Source: Chryseobacterium mucoviscidosis
Lineage (GTDB): Bacteria > Bacteroidota > Bacteroidia > Flavobacteriales > Weeksellaceae
Direction: 5' to 3'
Assembly: GCF_002177115.1 (NCBI RefSeq)
Contig: NZ_MVAG01000128.1
Location: forward strand, 1 to 64,000
Length of the DNA: 64,000 nt
Positions 1 through 8,079 of the stretch are shown piece after piece (position 1 is the stretch's first letter; each line of letters begins with the position of its first letter). The position numbers and the translations under genes are program-made. Under the pieces are notes generated by a model, which had not been told where the DNA came from, made no database searches, and was given only the letters and a program-made list of their open reading frames with translations.

Positions 1-70
1 AAATATCAACCAAATTATATTTAAAAAAAGAAAAAAATTAACTTTTAAAATTTGGAAAGTAACATAGGAT

Positions 71-200
71 GTTTAAACTTATTTTAAATTTTACCGCAAA
101 AGAGACAAAAGACTTTATTGGATTTATTTAAGGTATTTCAAAAGTCTGCAAAGAGAAAAATCTTTGATTCTTTTAACTTATGTACTCTTTTTCCCATTTG
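71..200. repeat. Dispersed intergenic element, copy 1
   Basis: This AT-rich gene-free stretch holds a sequence that recurs at 42281-42415: ACCGCAAAA, then a run containing GTATTTCAAAAGTCTGCAAA and GAGAAAAATCTTTGATT. Looser relatives lie at 25600-25680, 49990-50220, 61976-62135 and 62425-62490. No ORF or convincing RNA gene is visible. It is probably a degenerate dispersed repeat of flavobacterial intergenic regions; function unknown. Confidence 0.6.
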
Positions 201-303
201 ACCAAAGCCAGTCTAAAGGAATAATGCTGAAAGCTGACTAAAGTCTGCCCCTATTGAATGTTATTGTAAAATAGAAAATGTAAGATATACTTATTCTTTT
301 AAA

Positions 304-600
304 TCACTTTGCTCTATTGTGTAAATTTCTTGCACCGTGATGAATCAGGATAATGTGAATTTCCTCCGGAGAAACTATACGATAAATGATTCTGTAGTTT
401 CCTTCGAAGATTTCTCTGATGTTTTCATCATCCAACTCGGAAACTTTTTTCCCGACAATATTTCCTGTCTTTAAAATTTCTGTTTTATTCTGAATTTTTT
501 CAATTTGAAACTTCGCATATCTTTTAGAATCTAAACTAACGAAGTCATAAATTTCTTTCAAATCATTTTTTGCAGATTTCAGCCATTTTATCTGAACCAT
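304..600 (-). CDS. ParE/RelE-family toxin
   Basis: 98 aa. The protein has the compact RelE/ParE toxin layout: an N-terminal helical hairpin beginning VQIKWLKSAKNDLKEIYDF, a central strand with NIREIFEGNYRIIYRI, and a C-terminal strand IHIILIHHGARNL. The arginine/tyrosine-rich strand (GNYRIIYRI) is the usual hallmark. Members of this superfamily either cleave mRNA on the ribosome or inhibit gyrase; the sequence alone does not decide which. It lies downstream of and overlaps by 13 nt a small acidic gene (588-773), the usual antitoxin-then-toxin order, so the two are probably translationally coupled. The toxin assignment is strong at family level; the target is inferred. Confidence 0.8.
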   Translation of the reverse strand: MVQIKWLKSAKNDLKEIYDFVSLDSKRYAKFQIEKIQNKTEILKTGNIVGKKVSELDDENIREIFEGNYRIIYRIVSPEEIHIILIHHGARNLHNRAK

Positions 601-773
601 TTGTCTATTTCATTTTTAAGCTCATCCTCACTAATGGTTTCATTATCTTCAGATTCTTTTTTTCTGATTTCCAGTTTTTCGATCATAATTAATCTTTCTA
701 TTACTTCATCAATACTGATCTCATCCGGAAATTCATCAATCTGTCTATGGAGTTTTTCTTTAGTAATTGTCAT
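588..773 (-). CDS. Antitoxin of the ParE/RelE-type pair
   Basis: 61 aa, acidic, with an all-helical look and a charged C-terminal tail ending DELKNEIDKWFR. It precedes and overlaps the ParE-like toxin. Flavobacterial antitoxins of this kind are short helical proteins whose C-terminus wraps the toxin. Upstream, an inverted repeat CTAAT-GCTAA-ATTAG (789-803) overlaps a weak -7 box (TAATTTAG read on the minus strand), which would suit autoregulation by the complex. The DNA-binding fold is not recognisable by eye, so the call rests mainly on gene order and size. Confidence 0.7.
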   Translation of the reverse strand: MTITKEKLHRQIDEFPDEISIDEVIERLIMIEKLEIRKKESEDNETISEDELKNEIDKWFR

Positions 774-788
774 GTTCTTACTATTTTG

Positions 789-803
789 CTAATGCTAAAT
801 TAG
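789..803 (-). promoter_or_regulatory. Candidate operator/promoter of the toxin-antitoxin pair
   Basis: CTAAT and ATTAG arms separated by 5 nt lie 15-30 nt upstream of the antitoxin start. On the minus strand the right part reads TAATTTAG, one mismatch from the Bacteroidetes -7 consensus TAnnTTTG. Operator role is inferred. Confidence 0.35.
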
Positions 804-811
804 TAAATTTA

Positions 812-843
812 AAACAAAAAAAGCTCCGAAAAACCGGAGCTTT
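812..843 (-). terminator. Intrinsic terminator of typA
   Basis: Stem AAGCTCCG/CGGAGCTT (821-828 and 835-842) followed on the minus strand by a run of T. It sits 20 nt after the typA stop codon. Confidence 0.85.
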
Positions 844-861
844 ATTATTATAAAAACTGAA

Positions 862-2667
862 TTAAGCTTTAGCTGCTCTTTCCACTTTTTTTCTGTCTTC
901 TTCAGAAAGTAATTTCTTTCTCATACGGATGAAGTTCGGAGTTACCTCAATGGCTTCATCACCCTGAATATATTCCATACATTCTTCAAGAGAGAATAAG
1001 ATTTTCGGAGCAACTCCTGTATCTTTATCTTTACCTGCTGCTCTCATGTTGTTTAACTGCTTCGCTTCCACGATGTTTACCACAAGGTCACCCGGTTTGT
1101 TCTGTTCACCGATGATCATTCCTGCGTAGATTTCCTCTCCCGGATCTACGAAGAACTTACCTCTGTCCTGTAGTTTGTTGATGGAATATTCTGTAGCCGG
1201 ACCTTGTGTTTTGCTGATCAACACACCATTGTTTCTTCCCGGAATAGCTCCTTTGAAAGGCTTGTATTCTGTGAAACGGTGTGCCATAATCGCTTCTCCC
1301 GCAGTCGCTGTTAACATCTGAGAACGCAATCCGATCAAACCTCTTGAAGGAATTTCGAATTCCATGTGCTGCATCTCCCCTTTGGTTTCCATGATGTGAA
1401 GGTCTCCTTTTCTCTGGGTAGCAAGGTCGATTACTCTTGAAGCATATTCTTCAGGAACGTCTACTACCAAAGATTCGTAAGGTTCGCAGCTTACTCCGTC
1501 GATTTCTCTAAGGATAACCTGTGGTTGACCGATCGTCATTTCGTACCCTTCTCTTCTCATGGTTTCAATAAGAACTGATAAGTGAAGAATACCTCTACCG
1601 AAAACAAGGAACGTGTTTGCATCATCAGTCTGCTGAACTCTTAATGCTAAGTTTTTCTCTAATTCTTTGGTTAATCTTTCTTTTAAGTGATTAGACGTTA
1701 CATATTTACCGTCTTTCCCGAAGAAAGGTGAATTGTTGATGGAGAACGTCATATTCAGCGTAGGCTCGTCAATTGCCGTTCTTTCCAATGGTTCAGGATT
1801 TTCAAGATCTACGAAAGAATCTCCAATCTGGAAAGCGTCGAAACCTACCACAGCACAGATATCTCCTGCCTGAACTTCAGTTACTTTTTTCTTTCCTAAA
1901 CCTTCGAAAACGTATAGTTCTTTTACTTTTCCTTTTGCTATTTTTCCGTCTGCCTGAGCAAGACCGATCCACTGAGATTCTTTGATTTCGCCTCTCGTTA
2001 CTTTTCCGATCGCAATTCTTCCTAAGAAAGAAGAATAATCCAGAGAAGTAATCTGCATCTGAAGGTTACCTTCTGTAACTTTCGGTGCAGGAACATACTG
2101 TAAAATACCATCCAGTAAAGGTAAAATATCTTCAGTCTGCTCTAATGAAGTGTTGAACCATCCCTGTTTAGAAGAACCGTAGAACGTTGGGAAATCCAAC
2201 TGCTCTTCAGTTGCATCCAAGTTGAAGAAAAGATCGAATACCTGATCGTGAACCTCATCCGGACGGCAGTTTGGCTTATCTACTTTATTGATTACCACCA
2301 AAGGTCTTAAACCAAGTTCCAAAGCTTTCTGAAGTACGAATCTTGTCTGTGGCATTGGTCCTTCAAACGCATCCACCAACAAAATAACTCCGTCTGCCAT
2401 TTTCAGTACTCTTTCTACCTCTCCTCCGAAATCGGCGTGCCCCGGTGTATCAATTACGTTAATTTTCGTGTCTTTATAAGTAACAGAAATATTCTTGGAT
2501 AAGATCGTGATCCCTCTTTCTCTTTCAAGATCGTTATTATCCATAATTAACTCCCCACTCTCCTGATTTTCTCTGAAAATATTGGTTGCGTGGATGATCT
2601 TATCAACCAAGGTCGTCTTACCGTGGTCAACGTGTGCGATAATCGCAATATTTCTAATGTTTTGCAT
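862..2667 (-). CDS. typA: Translational GTPase TypA/BipA
   Basis: 601 aa, the normal TypA length. GTPase motifs are G1 AHVDHGKT (residues 11-18), G2 RGIT (51-54), G3 DTPG (73-76) and G4 NKVD (127-130), followed by the elongation-factor-like beta-barrel and the C-terminal TypA domain with [20 protein letters not shown]. TypA is a ribosome-binding GTPase related to EF-G/LepA that supports 50S assembly and growth under stress or cold. It is a single-gene unit here: its own promoter lies at 2686-2719 and a terminator at 812-843. Nothing unusual is seen; the start [10 protein letters not shown] is the family start. Confidence 0.97.
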   Translation of the reverse strand: MQNIRNIAIIAHVDHGKTTLVDKIIHATNIFRENQESGELIMDNNDLERERGITILSKNISVTYKDTKINVIDTPGHADFGGEVERVLKMADGVILLVDAFEGPMPQTRFVLQKALELGLRPLVVINKVDKPNCRPDEVHDQVFDLFFNLDATEEQLDFPTFYGSSKQGWFNTSLEQTEDILPLLDGILQYVPAPKVTEGNLQMQITSLDYSSFLGRIAIGKVTRGEIKESQWIGLAQADGKIAKGKVKELYVFEGLGKKKVTEVQAGDICAVVGFDAFQIGDSFVDLENPEPLERTAIDEPTLNMTFSINNSPFFGKDGKYVTSNHLKERLTKELEKNLALRVQQTDDANTFLVFGRGILHLSVLIETMRREGYEMTIGQPQVILREIDGVSCEPYESLVVDVPEEYASRVIDLATQRKGDLHIMETKGEMQHMEFEIPSRGLIGLRSQMLTATAGEAIMAHRFTEYKPFKGAIPGRNNGVLISKTQGPATEYSINKLQDRGKFFVDPGEEIYAGMIIGEQNKPGDLVVNIVEAKQLNNMRAAGKDKDTGVAPKILFSLEECMEYIQGDEAIEVTPNFIRMRKKLLSEEDRKKVERAAKA

Positions 2668-2685
2668 ATAAGATTTTTACGGGTG

Positions 2686-2719
2686 CAAAAATAGTGATTT
2701 TTAATGAAATATGCATCAA
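2686..2719 (-). promoter_or_regulatory. Bacteroidetes-type promoter of typA
   Basis: Read on the minus strand: TTG (2717-2719), 23-nt spacer, TATTTTTG (2686-2693). Both boxes match the Bacteroidetes housekeeping consensus (TTG, 17-23 nt, TAnnTTTG). The predicted start is close to 2680, just upstream of the typA ATG. Confidence 0.75.
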
Positions 2720-2856
2720 TAACTTTTGTTAATTAACAAATTCATAATGAGTACATTAAACGGAGCGAGTTTCTTAAACTATTATCATTAAAGCATTTAT
2801 TGAATATTTCCGGACATAAAATTTTGAATAATTGATTAAATTTTTAACCATCAATC

Positions 2857-3114
2857 CTATGAATATTTTTCAAAAAGGTAAATGAAAACAGCCTGTAATA
2901 AAACAATGCATCCGAATTTTAATACAAATGAAGTCTTCGAAATTTTATGTCTAAAGAAGATCATTGCCAGTAAAGCTCCGACAGTTCCACCCAAAAAAGA
3001 AATCGCCAAAAGTGCATTTTCGGAAATTCTCCGCCGGTGTTTTTCTGCTTTTCTCTTGTCGGCTCCATAAATAATAAAGGTAAAAAGATTGATGGCTGTT
3101 AAAAAATAAAACAT
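2857..3114 (-). CDS. DUF1294 family small membrane protein
   Basis: 85 aa from the ATG at 3114. Two to three hydrophobic segments (FYFLTAINLFTFIIYG; LLAISFLGGTVGALLAMIFF; LKFGCIVLLQAVFIYLF) surround the conserved DUF1294 core GADKRKAEKHRRRISENALL and GGTVGALLAM-FFRHKISK. The family is of unknown function, in the inner membrane. The frame is open further upstream, but that part overlaps the peptide gene at 3167-3373 and a terminator hairpin (3136-3153), so the internal start is preferred. Confidence 0.85.
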   Translation of the reverse strand: MFYFLTAINLFTFIIYGADKRKAEKHRRRISENALLAISFLGGTVGALLAMIFFRHKISKTSFVLKFGCIVLLQAVFIYLFEKYS

Positions 3115-3129
3115 TGGCAAATCTAAAAT

Positions 3130-3153
3130 AAAAAAGAGTGTTAATAAACACTC
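3130..3153 (-). terminator. Intrinsic terminator after the GG-leader peptide gene
   Basis: Perfect 7-bp stem GAGTGTT/AACACTC (3136-3142, 3147-3153) with a T run on the minus strand. It separates the peptide gene from the DUF1294 gene. Confidence 0.8.
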
Positions 3154-3166
3154 CTTTAAATATTTT

Positions 3167-3373
3167 TTATATACATAAAGTATATTCGCAAGGATCCTGC
3201 GGAGGAGCTTCTCCACAAATAATATCAAAAGTACCGCAGTTACTTGATGATCCTCCACCCCATCCCCATTGAACAACGCATGTATTTGGATCTTTACATC
3301 TTACCATACCTTTAATGATACCTCCCTGAATAGATTTCATCGCATTTCTAGAAACCTTTTTTAGATTTTTCAT
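3167..3373 (-). CDS. GG-leader secreted peptide (bacteriocin-like, Chryseobacterium type)
   Basis: 68 aa. The leader MKNLKKVSRNAMKSIQGG (1-18) is the double-glycine leader seen on many small Chryseobacterium peptides annotated as bacteriocin-like. Such leaders are removed by peptidase-containing ABC transporters (C39 peptidases). The mature part (19-68) holds six cysteines, a Gly/Ser-rich WGWGGGSSS stretch and ends CEYTLCI, suggesting a disulfide-rich or modified secreted peptide. No exporter, modification enzyme or immunity gene is adjacent, so processing would act in trans. It has its own terminator. Antimicrobial activity is inferred from the leader only. Confidence 0.75.
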   Translation of the reverse strand: MKNLKKVSRNAMKSIQGGIIKGMVRCKDPNTCVVQWGWGGGSSSNCGTFDIICGEAPPQDPCEYTLCI

Positions 3374-3518
3374 GATATATTTTTTATAGTTTGAGAGATA
3401 AAAATATAAAAAAACATTAGATCTGCAAAATATTTCAACACTTATTGAATAAAAAATATCCTTAGCAGATTTATTCTAAATAATTGTAAAGAATCCTCTG
3501 TAAAATCTCATATTAATT

Positions 3519-3526
3519 TACATTTG
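3519..3526 (+). promoter_or_regulatory. -7 promoter box for the 118-aa protein gene
   Basis: TACATTTG is a perfect TAnnTTTG match 18 nt upstream of the ATG at 3545. The -33 box is weak (CTG at 3498-3500, 18-nt spacer). Confidence 0.55.
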
Positions 3527-3544
3527 TATGATTAATTAAATTAA

Positions 3545-3901
<357 letters not shown>

Positions 3902-3908
3902 TTCCTTA

Positions 3909-3937
3909 ATAATTTAAAAAGTCCGGCAATTACCGGA
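3909..3937 (-). terminator. Intrinsic terminator after the 46-aa gene
   Basis: Stem TCCGG/CCGGA (3922-3926, 3933-3937) followed by CTTTTTAAATT on the minus strand. Confidence 0.65.
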
Positions 3938-3945
3938 TCTGATTA

Positions 3946-4086
3946 TTATGCCTTCTTTTGTTTATTACTCATTTGTTTCCCTCTGTTTCCCTGATTCTGA
4001 TCATATTGGCGGTTCGTACCATTTGTTCCTTTGTTAGGATTTTTCAAGTTAGCACTGTTTTGTGCAGGAGTGATTTTCTTTTTCAT
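3946..4086 (-). CDS. Small basic protein, 46 aa, Asn/Gln/Lys-rich
   Basis: The translation begins MKKKITPAQNSANLKNPNKG and ends GNRGKQMSNKQKKA. Short, Asn/Lys/Gln/Gly-rich proteins with the pattern N-N-KGTNGTN-Y-QGNRGKQ are widespread in Flavobacteriia and have no known function. The codon content, an in-frame ATG, and a terminator right after the stop support a real gene. It follows the AAA/DUF7192 cassette by 16 nt and could be its last cistron. It is predicted to be disordered. Confidence 0.65.
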   Translation of the reverse strand: MKKKITPAQNSANLKNPNKGTNGTNRQYDQNQGNRGKQMSNKQKKA

Positions 4087-4102
4087 TGCTTAAAAATTTT
4101 AA

Positions 4103-4342
4103 TTAGTTATAATTAATTGTTACACCAAGTTTTTTTAATTGTGATATTACACATTCAATAGCCTTTGAATTAACAACTTCCCGGCTGAATATTTTGTTGA
4201 TATACAGATCACCTTTGTCCTTAGCATCCGCAGGATATCCATAGGCATAAGCATAGTCAGACCATCCTTCCTGTTCTTTAACAGAAAACATCATGCGTCT
4301 GAACATCGCCGGATGTGCCAGACAAAAAACTGTTTCAGCCAT
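4103..4342 (-). CDS. C-terminal piece of the split DUF7192/CobT-like gene
   Basis: 79 aa starting MAETVFCLAHPAMFRRMMFS. The block AHPAMFRR-MF fits the C-terminal part of phage- and plasmid-borne CobT/DUF7192-like proteins. It lies 13 nt after the stop of the 178-aa gene but in another frame. If the A8 run just before that stop is read as A7, the upstream gene runs straight through (CIKKANQTLNMAETVFC) into this one, giving one protein of about 262 aa. So it is probably not an independent gene but the tail of a gene broken, or expressed by slippage, at the homopolymer. Family assignment is from memory of the pattern, moderate certainty. Confidence 0.55.
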   Translation of the reverse strand: MAETVFCLAHPAMFRRMMFSVKEQEGWSDYAYAYGYPADAKDKGDLYINKIFSREVVNSKAIECVISQLKKLGVTINYN

Positions 4343-4355
4343 ATTAAGGGTCTGA

Positions 4356-4892
4356 TTAGCTTTTTTTTATGCATACATCTACTTCAAATCTTGAGGAGTA
4401 AAAAGAACAGGTAGAATTAGCAATCACTTCACATCGGTATCCTAACATTTCCAATGCATCTATTAATGCACAAATAACAGCTCCTTTCTTTATGATTACT
4501 TCAGGAGAAATGCCAGCTGAGCAGGCAATAGAGCAGACCACTCTTATAATCTTTCCCTGATTTTCATATTCTGCCGGAACAGATTTTATAAAGTATTCCG
4601 GAGATCCGCAAAGATATTCCCCGACATCAATCACACCTCCAGCAATACCATATTCCGGCAGGCGTATTTCCATTTTTCCGGTAATAGTCTCCAAAAGGTT
4701 CACGCGGATCTTACTTATTTCCTCCAGAACGTCTGTCCATCCGCATATCGCTAAGTTTTTCGCTTCCTGCCAACCTGCTCCCCCATACCAGTCTGAAGAC
4801 GCTTCTCTTGAGCTTTTTATATATGCTGTGCTTTCTCTGAAAGCACAACTCCAAAAGTCATGCAGGTTATCAAACCTTAAATACTTATTCAT
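4356..4892 (-). CDS. DUF7192/CobT-like protein, N-terminal piece (frame broken at A8)
   Basis: 178 aa. The N-terminal part has STAYIKSSREASSDWYGGAG and the repeated-helix signature WQEAKNLAICGWTD. The middle has GGVIDVGEYLCGSPEYF, matching the pattern of DUF7192 proteins encoded beside CobS-like ATPases in phages and mobile elements. The frame ends ...CIKKS at the run of eight A (plus-strand T at 4361-4368), and losing one A joins it in frame to 4103-4342. It starts 2 nt after the stop of the AAA+ gene, so the two are co-translated. The role is unknown; by analogy with CobS/CobT it may be the partner loaded or remodelled by the ATPase. Confidence 0.6.
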   Translation of the reverse strand: MNKYLRFDNLHDFWSCAFRESTAYIKSSREASSDWYGGAGWQEAKNLAICGWTDVLEEISKIRVNLLETITGKMEIRLPEYGIAGGVIDVGEYLCGSPEYFIKSVPAEYENQGKIIRVVCSIACSAGISPEVIIKKGAVICALIDALEMLGYRCEVIANSTCSFYSSRFEVDVCIKKS

Positions 4893-4894
4893 GA

Positions 4895-5941
4895 TCAGAT
4901 ATTGTTTTTAATCATTTGTATTCTGGATTTATCTATCCCTTTCCATAAAACAGCCTGCTCTACTTCTTCCCATGCTATATTCATTTTCAGAAGGTCTGCT
5001 CCTTGTATAGAAGCTCTTGGACTTATCACGACCCTATCACCTACTTTCTGTACAGCTCTTCTTACTTTCTGCACATGGCTTACCCAGCTATGATTTTTAG
5101 CCATTTCATATTCCAGATCTTCATCAATTTCCCAGTTTATCGTAATGAAACGATCCAGACTCGCTGCATCTAACTGATTTCTTCCTATGTACTGGCGGTC
5201 CGCTCCTGTCCCAAAAGTATTGGCAGCCGCTACGCAGTAAAAATTTTTATTCTTATAGATTCTGCCATCCGGAAAGTCCATAAAGTCATTTGCCAGGGCA
5301 GCATTGAAAGCTAGCAGAGCCTGAGGAAAACTCGCATCAATTTCATCAAAAAGGAAAAGCCCGCCATCTTTGTAAGCTCTTCTGAAATCAGTATTTACCA
5401 CTCTTCCGCGAGCATCTGTAAAACCTGCTAACTTATGTTCACTGGTAATAGCCCCCGTAAAGTAAAATTCCAGATTCAAAGCTTTGGCAACATTAGCTGC
5501 CGCAGTAGTTTTGCCGGAACCTGCAGATCCAACCAAAAAAATGTTATGCTTAGTCTGCAGATATTTCAATAGTTTTTCAAACTGGAAGTGCTGTGCACCC
5601 AAATCTTTAACTCTATCATGATCAATAACTCTGATGCTTACATTTCTGTAATTTTTCATCTTATCTATTCTTGTATCCAGCTGATCCGCCTTTTGCTTTA
5701 ATAGATTATTTTCTTCCTGTAATTGAGAGATCAACATCTGTAGCTTTTTAATTACAGCATTTGCTCTACCTGACTGAGAACTCAGCATTTGTCTTATCTC
5801 TTTTTTAAGATTAAGCCTGATATCATCTTCCACCTTCCTTTTAATAAGATCAAGATCCTGATGCAAATAATTTTCAAGAATACTGTTACCATTTTTCTGA
5901 AAAGCAAATTTTGAAGTTCTGTGACTTCTTTTAATTTCCAT
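4895..5941 (-). CDS. CobS/MoxR-like AAA+ ATPase
   Basis: 348 aa. Residues about 25-97 form a charged coiled coil (KKLQMLISQLQEENNLLKQK). The AAA+ core follows: Walker A GSAGSGKT (138-145), Walker B LFLFDE (195-200), sensor 1 AAANTFG and the second-region arginine segment ASLDRFITINWEID. This order and the INWEIDEDLE stretch resemble phage CobS-like ATPases. It heads a short minus-strand unit with the DUF7192-like gene 2 nt downstream. A perfect 14-bp palindrome (5967-5980) lies 26 nt upstream of the start. No capsid, tail or replication genes surround it, so this is an isolated mobile-element-like cassette rather than a prophage. Substrate unknown. Confidence 0.8.
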   Translation of the reverse strand: MEIKRSHRTSKFAFQKNGNSILENYLHQDLDLIKRKVEDDIRLNLKKEIRQMLSSQSGRANAVIKKLQMLISQLQEENNLLKQKADQLDTRIDKMKNYRNVSIRVIDHDRVKDLGAQHFQFEKLLKYLQTKHNIFLVGSAGSGKTTAAANVAKALNLEFYFTGAITSEHKLAGFTDARGRVVNTDFRRAYKDGGLFLFDEIDASFPQALLAFNAALANDFMDFPDGRIYKNKNFYCVAAANTFGTGADRQYIGRNQLDAASLDRFITINWEIDEDLEYEMAKNHSWVSHVQKVRRAVQKVGDRVVISPRASIQGADLLKMNIAWEEVEQAVLWKGIDKSRIQMIKNNI

Positions 5942-5966
5942 AATTGTTTTTAAATTAGTTGTTATA

Positions 5967-5980
5967 TGATAGATCTATCA
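5967..5980. promoter_or_regulatory. Perfect 14-bp palindrome upstream of the AAA+ cassette
   Basis: TGATAGATCTATCA reads the same on both strands and sits 26 nt upstream of the AAA+ start. Likely an operator for a dimeric repressor; the repressor is not in the window. Confidence 0.4.
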
Positions 5981-5997
5981 AAAAAACATCCGGAAAA

Positions 5998-6035
5998 CAA
6001 AAAAATGCGTTTCCGGAAAACATCATCGGAAACGC
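5998..6035 (-). terminator. Intrinsic terminator after the LytTR regulator
   Basis: 9-bp stem GCGTTTCCG/CGGAAACGC (6007-6015, 6027-6035) with a T run on the minus strand. It separates the defence operon from the AAA+ cassette. Confidence 0.85.
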
Positions 6036-6070
6036 AGGAACAAAAGCTTTTTTTTGAGGAATAAGAGCGG

Positions 6071-6832
6071 TTAGCCCAAAAGTTTTTTTATGTCATTCTG
6101 ATAATTTTCTGACACAGGCAGGTAATGACATTTTGTCTTGTTTTTTTCATCAAATACAATGATTTCTACGTGCTCATCTTTTTTATGATAGCACTGAATG
6201 TATTTTTTATTGACTCTGAAAGATTTATGAATCGTTATAAACTGGCTTTTCATCAGTCCTTTATCCTCCATTTTCGAAAAGGAAAAATCAATAAGATTCT
6301 CCGTTTTCCGGTTAATGAAATGAATCTGCTTGTTGTTGGATTCCGAGCCAGAAGACTTATCTGCGCTTAAATAGACGATATCATCAATCAGAACCCTGTT
6401 TCTTTTTGTTTTATTAAAATCCAGATAAACATATTGAAGACTAGAAAACAAATACACTTCCTGTAAGAATCTTTTGAAACTTTTAACAAATTTTTCTTCC
6501 GTAAAAGGCTTGGTAATATGATCTACACAAATCCCGGAATCGCGCTTGAGATTCTCAATATCTTCGATGTATTCTCTGGTATTAACACTTTCAAAGAACA
6601 CCGGAATCCTGATTTCCTGCGCCACTTCCATTCCCGTCATGCTGTCGTTGCCAAGATCCAGATCTGCCAGTAAAATATCCGGCTTTATCGTTTTAAGTTC
6701 CTGAAAGAAATGATCTGAACTTCTGCTTTTTAAAACAATCTGAACATTGGGAATATGCTGAAGATACAGCTCCAGTTTTTCCAGTTGTTTGGGGTTATCT
6801 TCCAGAATGGCGATGTGGTATTGAATAGACAT
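6071..6832 (-). CDS. LytTR-family response regulator
   Basis: 253 aa. The receiver domain (1-125) has the acidic pair E11/D12, the likely phospho-acceptor D57 in DILLADLDLG and the lysine in HITKPF. The C-terminal LytTR DNA-binding domain (about 130-253) carries RVLIDDIVYLSADKS and FITIHKSFRVNKKYI, the family signature. It would bind direct-repeat sites and switch on genes on phosphorylation. The start lies 7 nt beyond the mcrC stop, so it looks like the last gene of the McrBC/RADAR transcript; a terminator follows it. No histidine kinase gene is adjacent, so its input is unknown. Confidence 0.9.
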   Translation of the reverse strand: MSIQYHIAILEDNPKQLEKLELYLQHIPNVQIVLKSRSSDHFFQELKTIKPDILLADLDLGNDSMTGMEVAQEIRIPVFFESVNTREYIEDIENLKRDSGICVDHITKPFTEEKFVKSFKRFLQEVYLFSSLQYVYLDFNKTKRNRVLIDDIVYLSADKSSGSESNNKQIHFINRKTENLIDFSFSKMEDKGLMKSQFITIHKSFRVNKKYIQCYHKKDEHVEIIVFDEKNKTKCHYLPVSENYQNDIKKLLG

Positions 6833-6839
6833 TCTATGG

Positions 6840-8078
6840 CTAATTAAATAAATTTAATATTTTTTCTCCGATCAAGGCATCAAGCGTATCAGCATCAAAA
6901 ATTGAAACTTTACCTAATGAGCAGGAGTGTTTATTATCATCAAACAAGATGAATCGTTCTGAATGTAAAGATGTTATCTGTGATGGGTATAAAAGCATTG
7001 CTCTGGTTGATTTCCAAAATTCATTGTATACATACATCTGCCTTAAATCATGTGTTGATGGCTGAGACTGCTCAATATTTTTCCATTTGGTATCAATAAC
7101 TAAAACCTCTTTCTCTGTATCATTGATTTTTTTTTCCAGAACAATATCCGGACGGATGGTTATCCCGTTCCAAAAACCTGTAGAATTTTGTCCGTATACT
7201 TGTATGTCTTTATTCTGGCAGGCTTGTTTTAATCGAACCAGAATATATTCTTCCCAAAGATTATTCATATCAAACAATAAAGCCAGCATATTTTCAGAAC
7301 CGCCGCAAACGTTGGGTGCATAATTCAGAATAATTAACCGTGCTATGTATAATGCCGTTTCATAAGGTGCGGTCTTTCTCGATTTAGGAATTTTACTAAA
7401 TGTGTTTTCGTTTGCCTGAATACTTTTCACCTCCGGAAAATCAAGCTGTATGGTTTTGCATTTGCCGTACAGACTATTTCCTTTAGATAACGTTGCGATA
7501 ATTCCCAAAGTCTGCCCTAAAATCTGGTGAATTAAATGGTCTTTATCATACACCTGATGCGTGGTATAAAACCTTTCTTTATGCACAAGATTTTTCTGAA
7601 TATGACCTGCAAATTCGAGTTTTCCTTTCAATGCTTTTACGTTTCCTTTCTCTTTGTAATATTGTTTGATTAAACCCTGATGAATGAGCAATTGCACTTC
7701 ATTTAGAAACCATTCAAAGTAAATATCTAAGAGATGAATAGATTGTCTGGAAACATTTGCCTGACCGGCCTGCTGAATTTTCAGTTTTTTGGTAACACGC
7801 AACATTTCTATTAATACCTTTTGCCACTTTGTTTTGTTTTCCTGATCTTCAGATTCGTAACGGTCTATCTTTGGGAGAATCTCTATTGTGAGATTATCTG
7901 CCTGGATAACTCCGACAAACTGTTTGAACACTACTCCATTATGTTTCAAATCAAAATATTGATAATTGTGTAGGGCGTTAATTTTTGATAACGCTACAAA
8001 ATGACGTTTTTCAAAACCATTTTCTCCAATGGGTAAGAAGCTGTGTTCAAAAACCTGAATTGACTCTTTCCTAAACAT
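6840..8078 (-). CDS. mcrC: McrC, nuclease subunit of a type IV McrBC restriction system
   Basis: 412 aa. N-terminal McrC domain begins MFRKESIQVFEHSF and includes IEILPKIDRY. A PD-(D/E)xK nuclease core lies near the C-terminus: RPDIVL (about residue 310) and VLVIDTKWK (about 328-336). McrC is recruited and stimulated by the McrB NTPase ring to cut modified DNA. It starts 1 nt after mcrB, so the pair is translationally coupled. Length and motif order are typical. The modification recognised here cannot be told from the sequence. Confidence 0.93.
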   Translation of the reverse strand: MFRKESIQVFEHSFLPIGENGFEKRHFVALSKINALHNYQYFDLKHNGVVFKQFVGVIQADNLTIEILPKIDRYESEDQENKTKWQKVLIEMLRVTKKLKIQQAGQANVSRQSIHLLDIYFEWFLNEVQLLIHQGLIKQYYKEKGNVKALKGKLEFAGHIQKNLVHKERFYTTHQVYDKDHLIHQILGQTLGIIATLSKGNSLYGKCKTIQLDFPEVKSIQANENTFSKIPKSRKTAPYETALYIARLIILNYAPNVCGGSENMLALLFDMNNLWEEYILVRLKQACQNKDIQVYGQNSTGFWNGITIRPDIVLEKKINDTEKEVLVIDTKWKNIEQSQPSTHDLRQMYVYNEFWKSTRAMLLYPSQITSLHSERFILFDDNKHSCSLGKVSIFDADTLDALIGEKILNLFN

Positions 8079-8079
8079 T

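Noticed and set aside
4103..6832. The AAA+ cassette as part of the defence operon
   Set aside because: A strong terminator (5998-6035) follows the LytTR gene, so the cassette is probably transcribed separately.
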